64,000 bases of DNA from Chryseobacterium sp. ERMR1:04 (GCF_001297705.1 NZ_LIRF01000010.1:129001-193000), one strand, 5' to 3'; counted from the stretch's first letter, positions 42,883-52,418 are shown. A program made the numbers and translations. The notes: generated by a model not told the origin, from the letters alone.

Positions 42883-44121
42883 GTGAAATTAATAAGCGTA
42901 TATACCAACTCGTTTAAGGGACTTTCTCAGGAAAGTTGGATGTTGGCCTTGGTAATGCTCATCAACCGTGCAGGTTCTATGGTACTTCCGTTTTTAGGAG
43001 TATACATGACCGATCATTTACATTTCAGTATAGAGAATACCGGAGTTGTTCTGAGTTTTTTCGGAATTGGTTCTGTATTGGGCTCTTGGTTGGGTGGGAT
43101 GATTACCGATAAAATTGGAGAATATAAAGTACAGTATTTAAGTTTATTACTGAGTGTACCTTTATTTTGTTTAATTCCGATCTTTAATACAGAAGTTGGA
43201 GTGGCGGGAATTATTCTAGCGCAAAGTATTGTGAGCGAAACGTTCAGACCTGCCAACTCGGTAGCGATCACGAAGTATGCAAGACCTGAAAATATCACAA
43301 GAGCATTTTCACTCAACCGTATGGCTGTGAATTTGGGATTCTCTATCGGTCCTGCTTTGGGCGGAATTTTATCTGCAATTTCTTACGAATTTTTATTTTT
43401 CAGTAATGCATTTGCTGCTTTGACAGCCGGATTAATGTATATCTGGTTCTTTGGGAAACGAAATAAATTAGCCAAATTAAGAGCCAAAAAAGTAAAAGAA
43501 GCAATCATTATCAAAAAAGAGAACTCACCGTATAAAGACCGTAAGTTCCTTGTGTACTGTTTCTTTTGTATGTTGTTTTCAATATGCTTTTTCCAGTTAT
43601 TCAGCACGTTGACGATCTTCTATAAAGATACAGCGCATTTAAGCCAGCAGAGTATAGGATATATTTTAGGATATAGCGGATTCTTAATTGTCTTGCTTGA
43701 AATGGGGTTTGTACAAATTGCCGAAAAGTATTTCAGTTTAGCAATAACAATGCTTTTAGGAACTTTCATTTGCGGATTTTCTTATGCCATGATAGCGTTT
43801 GATTACAGTATGATTACGTTGATTATTTCCATGACATTACTTTGTATTGGGGAGATTTGGACACTCCCTTTTATGTCTACAATCACCGCAATGCGTTCAG
43901 GAAAAAACAACAAAGGAGCCTACATGGGATTGAATGGAATTTCGTTTTCAATAGCATTTATTATTACTCCATACATCGGAACAATGCTTGCTCAAAAATT
44001 CGGATTCAATGCCTTGTGGATTGGGACCGGAGTCTTGGCGACAGGTATTGCAATTGCATTTTATTTTGTGGTTCCATGGATGCTGAAAGATAGAGAAACA
44101 GAGGATAAAGAAATGAGTTAA
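42883..44121 (+). CDS. MFS transporter
   Basis: A 412-residue major facilitator superfamily transporter with 12 predicted helices. The cytoplasmic loop between helices 2 and 3 holds the MFS signature (GSWLGGMITDKIGEYK). The N-terminus (SWMLALVMLINRAGSMVLPF) resembles the multidrug-resistance (MDR) MFS type. The start is GTG 42883, soon after the glnS terminator. Substrate is not deducible. It is likely alone on its transcript. Confidence 0.88.
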   Translation: MKLISVYTNSFKGLSQESWMLALVMLINRAGSMVLPFLGVYMTDHLHFSIENTGVVLSFFGIGSVLGSWLGGMITDKIGEYKVQYLSLLLSVPLFCLIPIFNTEVGVAGIILAQSIVSETFRPANSVAITKYARPENITRAFSLNRMAVNLGFSIGPALGGILSAISYEFLFFSNAFAALTAGLMYIWFFGKRNKLAKLRAKKVKEAIIIKKENSPYKDRKFLVYCFFCMLFSICFFQLFSTLTIFYKDTAHLSQQSIGYILGYSGFLIVLLEMGFVQIAEKYFSLAITMLLGTFICGFSYAMIAFDYSMITLIISMTLLCIGEIWTLPFMSTITAMRSGKNNKGAYMGLNGISFSIAFIITPYIGTMLAQKFGFNALWIGTGVLATGIAIAFYFVVPWMLKDRETEDKEMS

Positions 44122-44161
44122 AATCTATAAATTGGATTTTTGCTAACACATCAAATAATGA

Positions 44162-44191
44162 AAAAGAGTTACCTTATAAAGTAACTCTTTT
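44162..44191. terminator. Bidirectional terminator
   Basis: AAAAGAGTTAC (44162-44172) pairs perfectly with GTAACTCTTTT (44181-44191). It lies between the convergent MFS and lipoprotein genes. Confidence 0.9.
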
Positions 44192-44212
44192 CATTTATAT
44201 ATAATAAGTTGT

Positions 44213-45263
44213 TTAATGAATAACTGGAGTGGCCTCATTCATTTCAAGCTCTTTTACATAGATCTGAGCCTCTGTATTAAATCCATATCTAACAGTAGCA
44301 CGTTGTAATGTTTTATCTCTTTGAAGAAAAGAAGCTGCATAATTGGTGTAAGCATCACCTTTTTTCGTAATCACTGCACCAGGATAGGTGATTGGAATTT
44401 TATAGGTAATAGAACCTTGCTGTACTTTTTGCACAATATATACAAATAACTTTTTATTAGGTGGAACAATAGGATTTATTGTTTCGGTGATAGTATTGGA
44501 TACCTGCTTAACGACAGAGCTTGATGCTGTTGCGCTTAAGGTTGCTTCTATTGAAGCTTCTGCGGTTCCTGATATAAACGGAAGAGGTATACTTACGCCT
44601 TGAGGTAATCCTAAGCTTCCTTGGGGAGAACTTAGGGTAATTGATATCTTTGCACCTACCGTAAGACCTGCTGCTAAGGTAATGGTATTCGTCATTGAAG
44701 TCAAATTACTATAGCTAATCGTTTTATTATAGGTCATAGGATTCGAGGTTGCATTATAAATACTTGTACCGCTAAATACTACTTGGCTTTGATCTGGGTC
44801 TCCAACAAAACTTTCTATCACAGGAAGTTCTGTTTTCACATAAGCCCTTGCATTGTTGTTTGCAGGACGTGTTAAGCTAGCATTTGTTTTATAGTCATTT
44901 ACAATAACTCCTGTTATGTCATTGCCAAATTTATTTTTATAAATGTTGAGAATACTTTGGTTATTGAGACCTAATTGTTGAAGGTTTTCGGGGGTTATAA
45001 GTGTCTGAATGGTTGGTGACCCTTCTTTTGATGCTGGACTGGTTTTCATTAGTTGGCGCAATATTAATTGTTCCAATAAGTTTTAATCCATTGTCAGCTA
45101 TAAACTTTTTTTGAACTTCATCACTGATCATACGTCCAGTTTGTTGGTTGTCGGTAGGAGTGATTTGATCATTTCCAATTTCCGTACTTTCTTGTCTGCA
45201 AGAGTTTGCTAATAGCGTTACTAGAACAACGCCAAAGATTTGGGTTTTTCTTGAATTTTTCAT
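44213..45263 (-). pseudogene. Lipoprotein of unknown function, frameshifted
   Basis: Two overlapping minus-strand frames (45263-44961 part and 45076-44213) form one gene of about 349 residues. The start MKNSRKTQIFGVVLVTLLAN leads to a lipobox Cys (ANSC). Reading breaks in the TTTT (AAAA on the coding strand) run 45026-45029. Removing one base joins NENQSSIK to EGSPTIQTLITPEN. Length is one base over a multiple of three. The C-terminal part is rich in Ser/Thr and beta strands and no domain is recognised. It shares a terminator with the MFS gene. Confidence 0.72.
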
Positions 45264-45493
45264 CATTTTATGTATTTGTGTTGCTTGAATAAATGTACGA
45301 TATTTATTCAAGTAATAATGAAATAATTCAAGTAATTGTAGTATTTAGTGTATTATCAATTAGATAAATTCAAACAAAGTATTTATTTATTATTTTTAAT
45401 GTTGATGGTTAAAATTATCAATAGAAATAATTTTACTATTGATAGCATATTGAATATTTACATTCCTTAGAATTGATGAAAAAGCTGTTTATT

Positions 45494-46453
45494 TTACTTA
45501 ATGATATTTTTTATGATCATTTCTGCATGAATTCTTGAATTCTCAATAAACCAAAGATGGGTGTCTTTTCCACCACAAACAACGCCAGCCAAATAAAGGT
45601 TTTTGATATTTGTTTCCATTGTTTCGGGATGGTAAATAGGATTTAAACAGTCTCCCTGGAGATCAATTCCTGAATTGAGTAAGAAATCAAAATCAGGAAG
45701 ATAGCCTGTCATCGCCAATACAAAATCATTTTCAATTTCGTTGATTTTTCCATTTTCATCTTTAAAAATAACAGCGTTTTCCTTTATTTCAATAATCTCA
45801 GAATTGAAGTGAGCGGCAATACTTCCTTCAGCTATCCTGTTTTCAATATCAGGTTTTACCCAATATTTTACATTTTTTGATATTTCAGAATGGCGAACAA
45901 TCATGGTGACTTCAGCTCCTTTTCGATACGTTTCCAGCGCTGCATCTACAGATGAATTGCTGGAACCCACGACTACAATTTTCTGCTTTGCATAAGGGTA
46001 AGGTTCGGTGTAATAATGCTTTACTTTGGGTAGATTTTCTCCTGGAAGATTCATCAAATTAGGGATATCATAGAATCCTGTAGAGATAATTACATTTTTG
46101 GCGTAGTATGTTGCTTTTGAAGTTTTAATTTCAAAAATAGCTTCGTTTTTAGCAACATTGAGTACTCTTTCATACAGATTAATATGAATGTTTTTCTGTC
46201 TGGCAATTCCCTGATAATATTCTAATGCTTCTTGTCTTCCTGGTTTTGGAGCAGCTGAAATGAAGGGGATCTCATCTATTTCTAATTTTTCTGCGGTCGA
46301 GAAAAATCGCATATATAAAGGATAGTTGTATAACGAATTTACAATGGTTCCTTTTTCTATAATTAAATAAGTCAGATTATTTTTTTTAGCTTCAAGCGCA
46401 CAATTAAGACCAATTGGCCCTGCTCCGACAATAAGAATATCTAAAACTTCCAT
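45494..46453 (-). CDS. ypdA: YpdA family bacillithiol disulfide reductase (putative)
   Basis: A 319-residue FAD/NAD(P)H-dependent oxidoreductase. The FAD-binding motif is GAGPIGLNCALEAKK (about residues 10-24), the NAD(P)H motif is VVGSSNSSVDAALE, and DFVLAMTGYLPD and NLYLAGVVCGGK complete the FAD site. The overall pattern is that of YpdA, which reduces oxidised bacillithiol; bacillithiol synthesis genes are common in Flavobacteriia. The frame extends to 46498, but ATG 46453 gives MEVLDILIVGAG as in the family. The classic CxxC of thioredoxin reductase is absent, as expected for YpdA. Confidence 0.85.
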   Translation of the reverse strand: MEVLDILIVGAGPIGLNCALEAKKNNLTYLIIEKGTIVNSLYNYPLYMRFFSTAEKLEIDEIPFISAAPKPGRQEALEYYQGIARQKNIHINLYERVLNVAKNEAIFEIKTSKATYYAKNVIISTGFYDIPNLMNLPGENLPKVKHYYTEPYPYAKQKIVVVGSSNSSVDAALETYRKGAEVTMIVRHSEISKNVKYWVKPDIENRIAEGSIAAHFNSEIIEIKENAVIFKDENGKINEIENDFVLAMTGYLPDFDFLLNSGIDLQGDCLNPIYHPETMETNIKNLYLAGVVCGGKDTHLWFIENSRIHAEMIIKNIIK

Positions 46454-46510
46454 CATGCGAAGATATTGAAAAACTTTCTTACCTTTAATTGAATTCATGA
46501 ATATCCAAGA

Positions 46511-46930
46511 ATGAAATATTATATTGCTGTTGCATCAAAAGATCATATTGAAAGAGGAGTACAGGGCGGGTTTATGCAGTCTAATCATGGGAAATCTACT
46601 TCTTTAAAAAGACTCAGGAAAGGAGATAGTATCATTTATTATTCTCCGAAGCTCTACTTTGAAAAAGAGGAAAAATGCCAGTGTTTTACTGCGATAGGAG
46701 AGATTAAAGATGAAGAGCTTTATCAGGGGGTAATGTCTTCTGCAGATTTCCAGCCGTTTCGTAGAAATGTAGATTTTTATGAGAGCAAAGATGTGTCAAT
46801 TCTTCCTTTAATTGACGACTTAGATTTTATTGCAGATAAGAAGAAATGGGGTTTCTATTTTCGGTTTGGATTTTTAGAGATTTCAGAAAAAGATTTTCTA
46901 TTGATTAAAAATAAGATGGTGTCATTCTAA
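46511..46930 (+). CDS. EVE domain-containing protein
   Basis: A 139-residue EVE-domain protein (PUA-like fold, UPF0310). It opens YYIAVASKDHIERGVQGGF and has LKRLRKGDSIIYYSP and KKKWGFYFRFGFLEISEKDF, as in that family. EVE domains bind modified bases in DNA or RNA. Nothing nearby suggests a restriction system, so a housekeeping or RNA role is as likely. It is divergent from ypdA with 57 bases between. Confidence 0.85.
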   Translation: MKYYIAVASKDHIERGVQGGFMQSNHGKSTSLKRLRKGDSIIYYSPKLYFEKEEKCQCFTAIGEIKDEELYQGVMSSADFQPFRRNVDFYESKDVSILPLIDDLDFIADKKKWGFYFRFGFLEISEKDFLLIKNKMVSF

Positions 46931-47002
46931 CTATTTAATATGATTTAAAATACTTTAGAAGCTGGCATTAGTTTTGGTATCTATTCTGCCTAACATAAAA
47001 AA

Positions 47003-47644
47003 ATGAAAAAATTATTACTACCCGTATTATTGATAAGTTTGGTAGCTTGTAAAAAGGAAATTAATAAACCTGTAGATAACAAAGTAGATTCTACGGCACA
47101 AGTGAAAACAGATAGTACAAATGCTACTAGCCAAATTACAGCTAATAAAGCTGAAGTGTTGAAAAAATCGAATGATGAAATTTTACAGGCTTTAAAAAGT
47201 AAAAACTACAAAGCATTCGCTGAATATATTCATCCTGAGAAGGGCATCACTTTTTCTATGTATGCCTTTATCAATCCTAAGGAAGATAAACACTTTTCTA
47301 AATCTGAATTTGAAAAATTACAGCCCACAAAAACTATTTTTACCTGGGGAGCTCATGATGGTTCTGGAGATTTGTACAAAGCAACGATCAATGATTATTT
47401 AGACAAATGGGTCTTTTCAAAAGACTTTACTGCGGCTCAATTTTCTTTAGATAAAGCTCAGGGTACAGGAAATTCTCTGAATAATTTAGAAAAGATATAT
47501 CCTAAACATAGCTTCACAGAAAACTATACCAAAGGCACCGAAAAAAATAGCGAAATGGATTGGAAAACGCTTCGTTTTGTGTTTGAGGAATTTCAAGGAA
47601 AGTATTATTTAGTAGCCGTTGTTAATGACCAATGGACTATTTAA
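47003..47644 (+). CDS. Hypothetical lipoprotein
   Basis: A 213-residue exported lipoprotein with lipobox (LLISLVACKKE). A low-complexity linker (about residues 24-50, rich in K, T, S and N) leads to a compact C-terminal domain of about 150 residues (EILQALKSKNYKAFAEYIHP..., FEEFQGKYYLVAVVNDQWTI). The helix-then-strand pattern with a cone-like ending recalls the NTF2/SnoaL fold, but this is only an impression. Its stop overlaps the convergent glycosyltransferase stop by four bases, without a terminator. Confidence 0.75.
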   Translation: MKKLLLPVLLISLVACKKEINKPVDNKVDSTAQVKTDSTNATSQITANKAEVLKKSNDEILQALKSKNYKAFAEYIHPEKGITFSMYAFINPKEDKHFSKSEFEKLQPTKTIFTWGAHDGSGDLYKATINDYLDKWVFSKDFTAAQFSLDKAQGTGNSLNNLEKIYPKHSFTENYTKGTEKNSEMDWKTLRFVFEEFQGKYYLVAVVNDQWTI

Positions 47645-48984
47645 TCTAAAATATCAACCAATTTTTTGGTAAGATTCTTTCTTGAAAACTGTTCAATATT
47701 TTGATTGTTTTCAAGAAGGTTTCCATTTTTCCACAATTCAAATTTTTCTAAGATAAAATGCTTTATTGTCTCAGAATCCTTGTAGCTGAAATGTTTTCCT
47801 GCATGCGTCTCATTTAATATTTTTGAAACATCTGCTTGGTCAGGACCAAAAGAAATGATTTGTTTACCTGTTGCTAAATATTCAAATATTTTACCCGGAA
47901 TAATTCCTTTTGAAGATTCATTAGGGAAATTAGTGATCAGCAGCATATCCGAACTTTGCATTTCCTGAATGGCCTTATCATGGGAAATATACCCTAAATT
48001 AAGAATGTGATTTTTTAAACCTGAATTTTCAATCGAGTGTAAAATTTTATCATCAATTCTTCCTACCAATTTTAATGAAAAACTTTCAGCAAAATTGGAA
48101 TGAGTTGCTACTAAATCATCAAGTACTTTCCAAAGATTCTCAGGATTTCTAAGCTGTTCTAATACGCCAATATAACTTAAGGTAAATTTTAGTTTGAGGG
48201 TTGGAGGGTTTGAGAGTTTGAGAGTTGGGGGATTATTCTGTTGATTTTCCTCTGTCTTACTTAGCAGAGTCGTAGCATCAGATTCATCAAAACCATTTGT
48301 AATACAAACTGCATTCGCTCCATTTTTACGGAAATTCTCAGCGTCGGTATAGCTTGTTGCTAAGGTGATATCAGCATTTTTGAAAACATCACTTTCTAAT
48401 TGTCGATGTTTTTTGTCTGAACTTTTAGTTAGTTTTAAATGTTTATAATAAGAAATCTCCGTCCAGGGATCACGAAAATCTGCAATCCATTTTAGATCTG
48501 GAAATTTCTTTTTAAGGTTTAAACCAATTAAATGTAAAGAATGTGGCGGCCCCGAAGTGACCACAACATCTATTTTATTTTCTTTTAAATACTGTTCTAA
48601 AAATGTAACGGAAGGTTTTACCCAAAAAACTCTGGCGTCAGGAATGAAAAAATTTCCTCGTATCCAAATCGAAAGTTTAGATTTCCAGCTTTGGTTTTTA
48701 CCGACATCGAACTGTCCGGCTTTAAACTTTTTATTGCTTTTATTAAGCTTTTCGGCGAGTTGATAAGGTTCCCAGATCTTGGTTTTAACGATTTCAATAT
48801 TCTCAGGAATATCTTTCATTAAACTTTCATCCAACAACGGATAACTCGGATTTTCGGGCGTAAAAATTACGGGCTTCCATCCAAACTCAGGTAAATATTT
48901 TGCAAACTTCAACCATCTTTGAACACCAGGACCTCCCGCAGGAGGCCAGTAATAAGTGATGATTAATATTTTCTTTTGTTCCAT
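47641..48984 (-). CDS. GT4-like glycosyltransferase
   Basis: A 447-residue GT-B glycosyltransferase, probably GT4, for surface polysaccharide or glycolipid synthesis. The N-terminal domain begins ILIITYYWPPAGGPGVQR, with the Gly-rich loop typical of GT4. The C-terminal domain has SYIGVLEQLRNPENL, GYISHDKAIQEMQSSDMLLI and the nucleotide-sugar site IPGKIFEYLATGK. Residues about 251-265 (NPPTLKLSNPPTLKLK) are encoded by a tandem repeat of the kind normally found between genes, lying in the interdomain linker. Context (GxxExxY, YfhO upstream) gives no fixed pathway. Confidence 0.87.
   Translation of the reverse strand: MEQKKILIITYYWPPAGGPGVQRWLKFAKYLPEFGWKPVIFTPENPSYPLLDESLMKDIPENIEIVKTKIWEPYQLAEKLNKSNKKFKAGQFDVGKNQSWKSKLSIWIRGNFFIPDARVFWVKPSVTFLEQYLKENKIDVVVTSGPPHSLHLIGLNLKKKFPDLKWIADFRDPWTEISYYKHLKLTKSSDKKHRQLESDVFKNADITLATSYTDAENFRKNGANAVCITNGFDESDATTLLSKTEENQQNNPPTLKLSNPPTLKLKFTLSYIGVLEQLRNPENLWKVLDDLVATHSNFAESFSLKLVGRIDDKILHSIENSGLKNHILNLGYISHDKAIQEMQSSDMLLITNFPNESSKGIIPGKIFEYLATGKQIISFGPDQADVSKILNETHAGKHFSYKDSETIKHFILEKFELWKNGNLLENNQNIEQFSRKNLTKKLVDILD
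48190..48232. repeat. Tandem gagggtt/gagagtt repeat inside the glycosyltransferase gene
   Basis: The plus strand reads tttgagggttggagggtttgagagtttgagagttgggg, a chain of near-identical 7-10 base units. It keeps the reading frame of the glycosyltransferase gene and codes for NPPTLKLSNPPTLKLK. Similar ctctcaaactctc tracts are frequent in Chryseobacterium intergenic DNA, as far as I recall. Confidence 0.65.
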
Positions 48985-48994
48985 TTATATGTAC

Positions 48995-49018
48995 TTTAAC
49001 CGCAAAAGAGGCAAAAGA
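48995..49018. repeat. Left arm of an inverted repeat flanking the GxxExxY gene
   Basis: A 24-base 'TTTAACCGCAAAAGAGGC' type unit. Its reverse complement recurs at 49527-49549 with one indel and one substitution. It lies between the glycosyltransferase start and the GxxExxY stop. Confidence 0.6.
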
Positions 49019-49068
49019 TTTTATTATTGTTTAGCTATTCAATAGTTGACAAAATATAGGTAAACATT

Positions 49069-49476
49069 TTAATCGTATTGTTCAAAATATTTATTTATAA
49101 AAGTTTCTTGACCAAAGTGATATAGATTTTTGACATTGAAGTTTACGAGAATTCCTTTCGGAACCTTTAATAAGTTCATGTAATTTAGAATTTGAGATTT
49201 ATGAATATCTAAAATCGAGGCGACAGATTTTATTTCTAAAACTATTAAATTCTCGATTAAAAAATCACATTTAAAATCACAATTCAAATTTTCGTCTTTA
49301 TAAATTACTGGTATTTGAAATTCAGACTTGTATTCAATGTTTCTTAATTTAAATTCTTTTTCTAAGGCTTTATGGTATACGATTTCTGCTAAACCTGCAC
49401 CCAAAATTTTATGAACCTCAATGCAAGCTCCATTAATTCTATAGGTTAAGTCTGTAATATATTTTTGAGTAATCAT
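49069..49476 (-). CDS. GxxExxY family protein
   Basis: A 135-residue protein of the GxxExxY family, named for G28-x-x-E31-x-x-Y34 (GLAEIVYHKAL). A PD-(D/E)xK-like core follows (FKCDFLIENLIVLEIKS with D, E and K in spacing). LNYMNLLKVPKGILVNF is another family hallmark. Function is unknown; these genes are scattered between unrelated genes in Bacteroidota and seem mobile. Here it lies within a 23-24 base inverted repeat whose right arm overlaps the end of yfhO. Confidence 0.88.
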   Translation of the reverse strand: MITQKYITDLTYRINGACIEVHKILGAGLAEIVYHKALEKEFKLRNIEYKSEFQIPVIYKDENLNCDFKCDFLIENLIVLEIKSVASILDIHKSQILNYMNLLKVPKGILVNFNVKNLYHFGQETFINKYFEQYD

Positions 49477-49508
49477 TAAAATAAAGCCTTTTTCAAACTT
49501 TTGAATTC

Positions 49509-52043
49509 CTAAATATTCTCAACTTTTCTTTTGTCTCTTTTGCGGTAAATGAAATAAATACCAAATCCACTCAATGCGATGAATAATCCGAAGCAAAGTA
49601 AAGAGATCCATTTTCCTGTTTCAATAACTTCTGGTTCAAAGACCATTCTGATATTGTGTTTTCCTGCAGGAACGTGTACGGCACGAAGTAAATAGTCAGC
49701 TTTAATGTAAGGAACTTCTTTCTCGTCTATGAAAATTTTCCACCCGTGAGGATAATAAATTTCAGAGAATACGGCCAATTGAGGAGTCTTAGATTCTGAT
49801 TTGAATTCTAACTCATTCGGCTGATAATTCGTTAAATTAATAAATGCTGTTGGATCTGCCTGAACCGGTTTATTATTGAAATATTCTTTATCTGAAGAAG
49901 CAATAACTGCTGTTTTCTTACTGTCGATTACTCCAATAGATTTAATTTCTTGATTAGGACTGTTTACAAATTTAAGATCACTTACAAACCATGCATTTCC
50001 GTTAGCTTTAGGATTTGGCATTGTTTGAGGTTGTTCCGGACCGCCTACAACCCAATATTTAGCATTCAATAAATTAAGAACGTTGGGAAGCTTTACAGAA
50101 TCCATTACCTGGAAATATTCATTGATAACATCATCATATCTTCTCAATTTCACAGCGTGATATCCTCCGATTGAAGATTTAAAATAGGAAGTATTCGTCT
50201 CGCCGAATGTTCCTAAAATGTTGTTGAATATTCTGTAATGTGTTTTATCTTTTTCAGCAATTGTTTCCAAAGTTTTGTTCACCTGTACACTGGATAAAAT
50301 AGATCCTAAACTAGGATTAGCCTGTACTTTTTCAGCCAATAGATCTGAACTTTCTGTTTGGAAAGGGTTTTCAGCAAATACTTTGTCTACATAGTTGTCA
50401 TCATTTAAATAACGCTTGTTTACCGTCCAAAGATCAAATAAACTCACGACTCCGATGATGATTAGAGCGATATTCTGACTTAGCTTTTGTTTCATTGTCA
50501 TGAATAAAACAGCAGCTGCTATTGCAACGTAGATGAATGCTTTTATAGCATCAATTCTAAATAGTTTGAATCTTTCTTCTACCAGAAAATCTAATAGGAA
50601 AGGGGGAAGATATAACTTTTCGTTTTCTGTGTAAAAGCCTAATAAAGACTTTCCGAAAAGCAATAGAATTAATAAAAATCCTAACGTTCCTCCGCTTACG
50701 TAGGTAAGGATTTTCTTTTTGTATTCTTCTGTTAATTTCTCGTCTGTAAAGAATCTGTATAATCCGATGATTGCAATTAAAGGAAATAATAATTCTACAA
50801 TAACTAAGATAGAAGACGGTGCTCTGAACTTATTATACATAGGAACAAAGTCTATAAAGAAATCCGACAACGGCATAAAGTTGCTTCCCCAAGCCAATAA
50901 AATGGTTATAATAGAAGCGCCTAAGATCCAGTAACGGTATTTTTTCCAAGCGAAAAAGAAGCCTAATAAAGCCAAGAAACAAACAATTGCTCCTTGATAA
51001 GCCGGCCCTGAAGTTCCCGGTTGGTCACCCCAATAGGTTACACTTCCGAAGCCTTTAGATACACGATCCATTTCGGCTTGTGACTTCACATTGTCCTGAA
51101 CGAGTTCCTGAGCTTTATTCATGATGTCTTTTGCTTCAGGTTCCTGACTTCCGCCACCCATTAATCTTGGAATAAATAGGTTTAGAGTTTCCAGTCTTCC
51201 GTAGCTCCACATCAGCATACTTTCTTTATCCATACCGGATTTTCCTGAAGTATGCGTTTCGTTATCCAGGATTTGTTTTCCACGAACGGTTTCTTTTACA
51301 TATTCTGCATTGGCCATGATTCTTTGAGAATTCATCCCCACACCAATGATGCAAGCAGCAGCAATAATTCCCGAAGAAATTAAAAAATGCTTCATCGGCG
51401 TTTTCTTTTGAATGGCTCTGATTAATTCTGATAAGAATAAAAATCCTAGTGCAATGAAAAGATAATACGTCATCTGTGGATGGTTTGCCGCTATCTGAAG
51501 CCCCATAAATAGGGTAGTGACAATGAATCCCCAGATGTAACTTTTCCGGATATAAACGAGTAATATTCCGGCTAAAAGAGGCGCAAAATATTCAATAGTA
51601 TTCACTTTACCATTGTGCCCCGCTGCGATAATAATATAGAAATAGGTGGAGAGTCCGAAGAAAGTAGCGCCTAATAAAGCATACTTCCAGTTTCTGACGG
51701 CTACCATTCCTAAAAGGAAAAATCCTGCAAAAAGTAAGAAAAGATAATTAACGGGTCTTGGAAAAAAGTTCAGATTGCTATCAATTTTCTTGATGATATC
51801 TCCTTTAAACTGGCTTCCCATCTGATAGGTAGGCATTCCTCCAAACATAGAATCACTCCAATACGTTTCGCTGCCAGTATTGGCTCTGTAGTCGAGAAGT
51901 TCTTTTGCACCGCCTCTATACTGAACAATATCGTGTTGAAAAAGTTGTTTTCCTGTAAAAACAGGTGTGGAATATAAAAATGCTAAAACTATAAATACAA
52001 CTAATGAAATTGCAGTATAAATTAAGTTTTTATTTTTCGCCAT
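49509..52043 (-). CDS. YfhO-family multispanning membrane protein
   Basis: An 844-residue inner-membrane protein of the YfhO family, GT-C-like and in Firmicutes linked to glycosylation of teichoic or lipoteichoic acid. About 12-13 helices are visible, with large periplasmic segments such as STPVFTGKQLFQHDIVQYRG near the N-terminus. A soluble C-terminal domain precedes the last helix (LLCFGLFIALSGFGIYFIYR). The last codons (YRKRDKRKVENI) are encoded by the right arm of the repeat flanking the GxxExxY gene. A role in surface glycan assembly fits the glycosyltransferase two genes away. Confidence 0.85.
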   Translation of the reverse strand: MAKNKNLIYTAISLVVFIVLAFLYSTPVFTGKQLFQHDIVQYRGGAKELLDYRANTGSETYWSDSMFGGMPTYQMGSQFKGDIIKKIDSNLNFFPRPVNYLFLLFAGFFLLGMVAVRNWKYALLGATFFGLSTYFYIIIAAGHNGKVNTIEYFAPLLAGILLVYIRKSYIWGFIVTTLFMGLQIAANHPQMTYYLFIALGFLFLSELIRAIQKKTPMKHFLISSGIIAAACIIGVGMNSQRIMANAEYVKETVRGKQILDNETHTSGKSGMDKESMLMWSYGRLETLNLFIPRLMGGGSQEPEAKDIMNKAQELVQDNVKSQAEMDRVSKGFGSVTYWGDQPGTSGPAYQGAIVCFLALLGFFFAWKKYRYWILGASIITILLAWGSNFMPLSDFFIDFVPMYNKFRAPSSILVIVELLFPLIAIIGLYRFFTDEKLTEEYKKKILTYVSGGTLGFLLILLLFGKSLLGFYTENEKLYLPPFLLDFLVEERFKLFRIDAIKAFIYVAIAAAVLFMTMKQKLSQNIALIIIGVVSLFDLWTVNKRYLNDDNYVDKVFAENPFQTESSDLLAEKVQANPSLGSILSSVQVNKTLETIAEKDKTHYRIFNNILGTFGETNTSYFKSSIGGYHAVKLRRYDDVINEYFQVMDSVKLPNVLNLLNAKYWVVGGPEQPQTMPNPKANGNAWFVSDLKFVNSPNQEIKSIGVIDSKKTAVIASSDKEYFNNKPVQADPTAFINLTNYQPNELEFKSESKTPQLAVFSEIYYPHGWKIFIDEKEVPYIKADYLLRAVHVPAGKHNIRMVFEPEVIETGKWISLLCFGLFIALSGFGIYFIYRKRDKRKVENI
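49527..49549. repeat. Right arm of the inverted repeat, inside yfhO
   Basis: Its reverse complement reads TTTACCGCAAAAGAGACAAA followed by AGA, near-identical to the left arm at 48995-49018. It encodes the YRKRDKR end of the YfhO protein. Confidence 0.6.
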
Positions 52044-52077
52044 ACGGGTTATTATCTTTTATTTTCTTAGGTATTTT

Positions 52078-52308
52078 TTACCTTTTGTCTTTATTATCTT
52101 TTACCTCTTCATAATCCACTGTTTCTGCATCCCAGTGGATTTTTTGATTATCCTTAGTCGAGTTGTTGGTATTTTGCTGCGTATTATTATTCTGTTTGAT
52201 ATTTTTAAATAAATAACTGTAGAATGTCTTAAAAAATAATCTTTTCAAAATATTCCACACAAAGAAAATAATAATCGCGGTAAGTATTAACTCAAGAATG
52301 AACTTCAT
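52078..52308 (-). CDS. DUF4834 family protein
   Basis: A 76-residue protein with one N-terminal transmembrane helix (LELILTAIIIFFVWNIL), a basic stretch (KRLFFKTFYSYLF), an Asn/Gln-rich linker and a C-terminal IHWDAETVDYEEVKD motif that matches DUF4834. Function unknown. It lies 34 bases upstream of yfhO on the same strand and may be co-transcribed with it. Confidence 0.8.
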   Translation of the reverse strand: MKFILELILTAIIIFFVWNILKRLFFKTFYSYLFKNIKQNNNTQQNTNNSTKDNQKIHWDAETVDYEEVKDNKDKR

Positions 52309-52418
52309 AATATTTTTATTTAAGATTCTAAGTTTAAAGCTAGAAGTTTGTCGAGAAGTATTTACGACTCATAAAAATTCTCAAATTCTTCAACTCTCTA
52401 TCCTAAAACTTACTTCAT

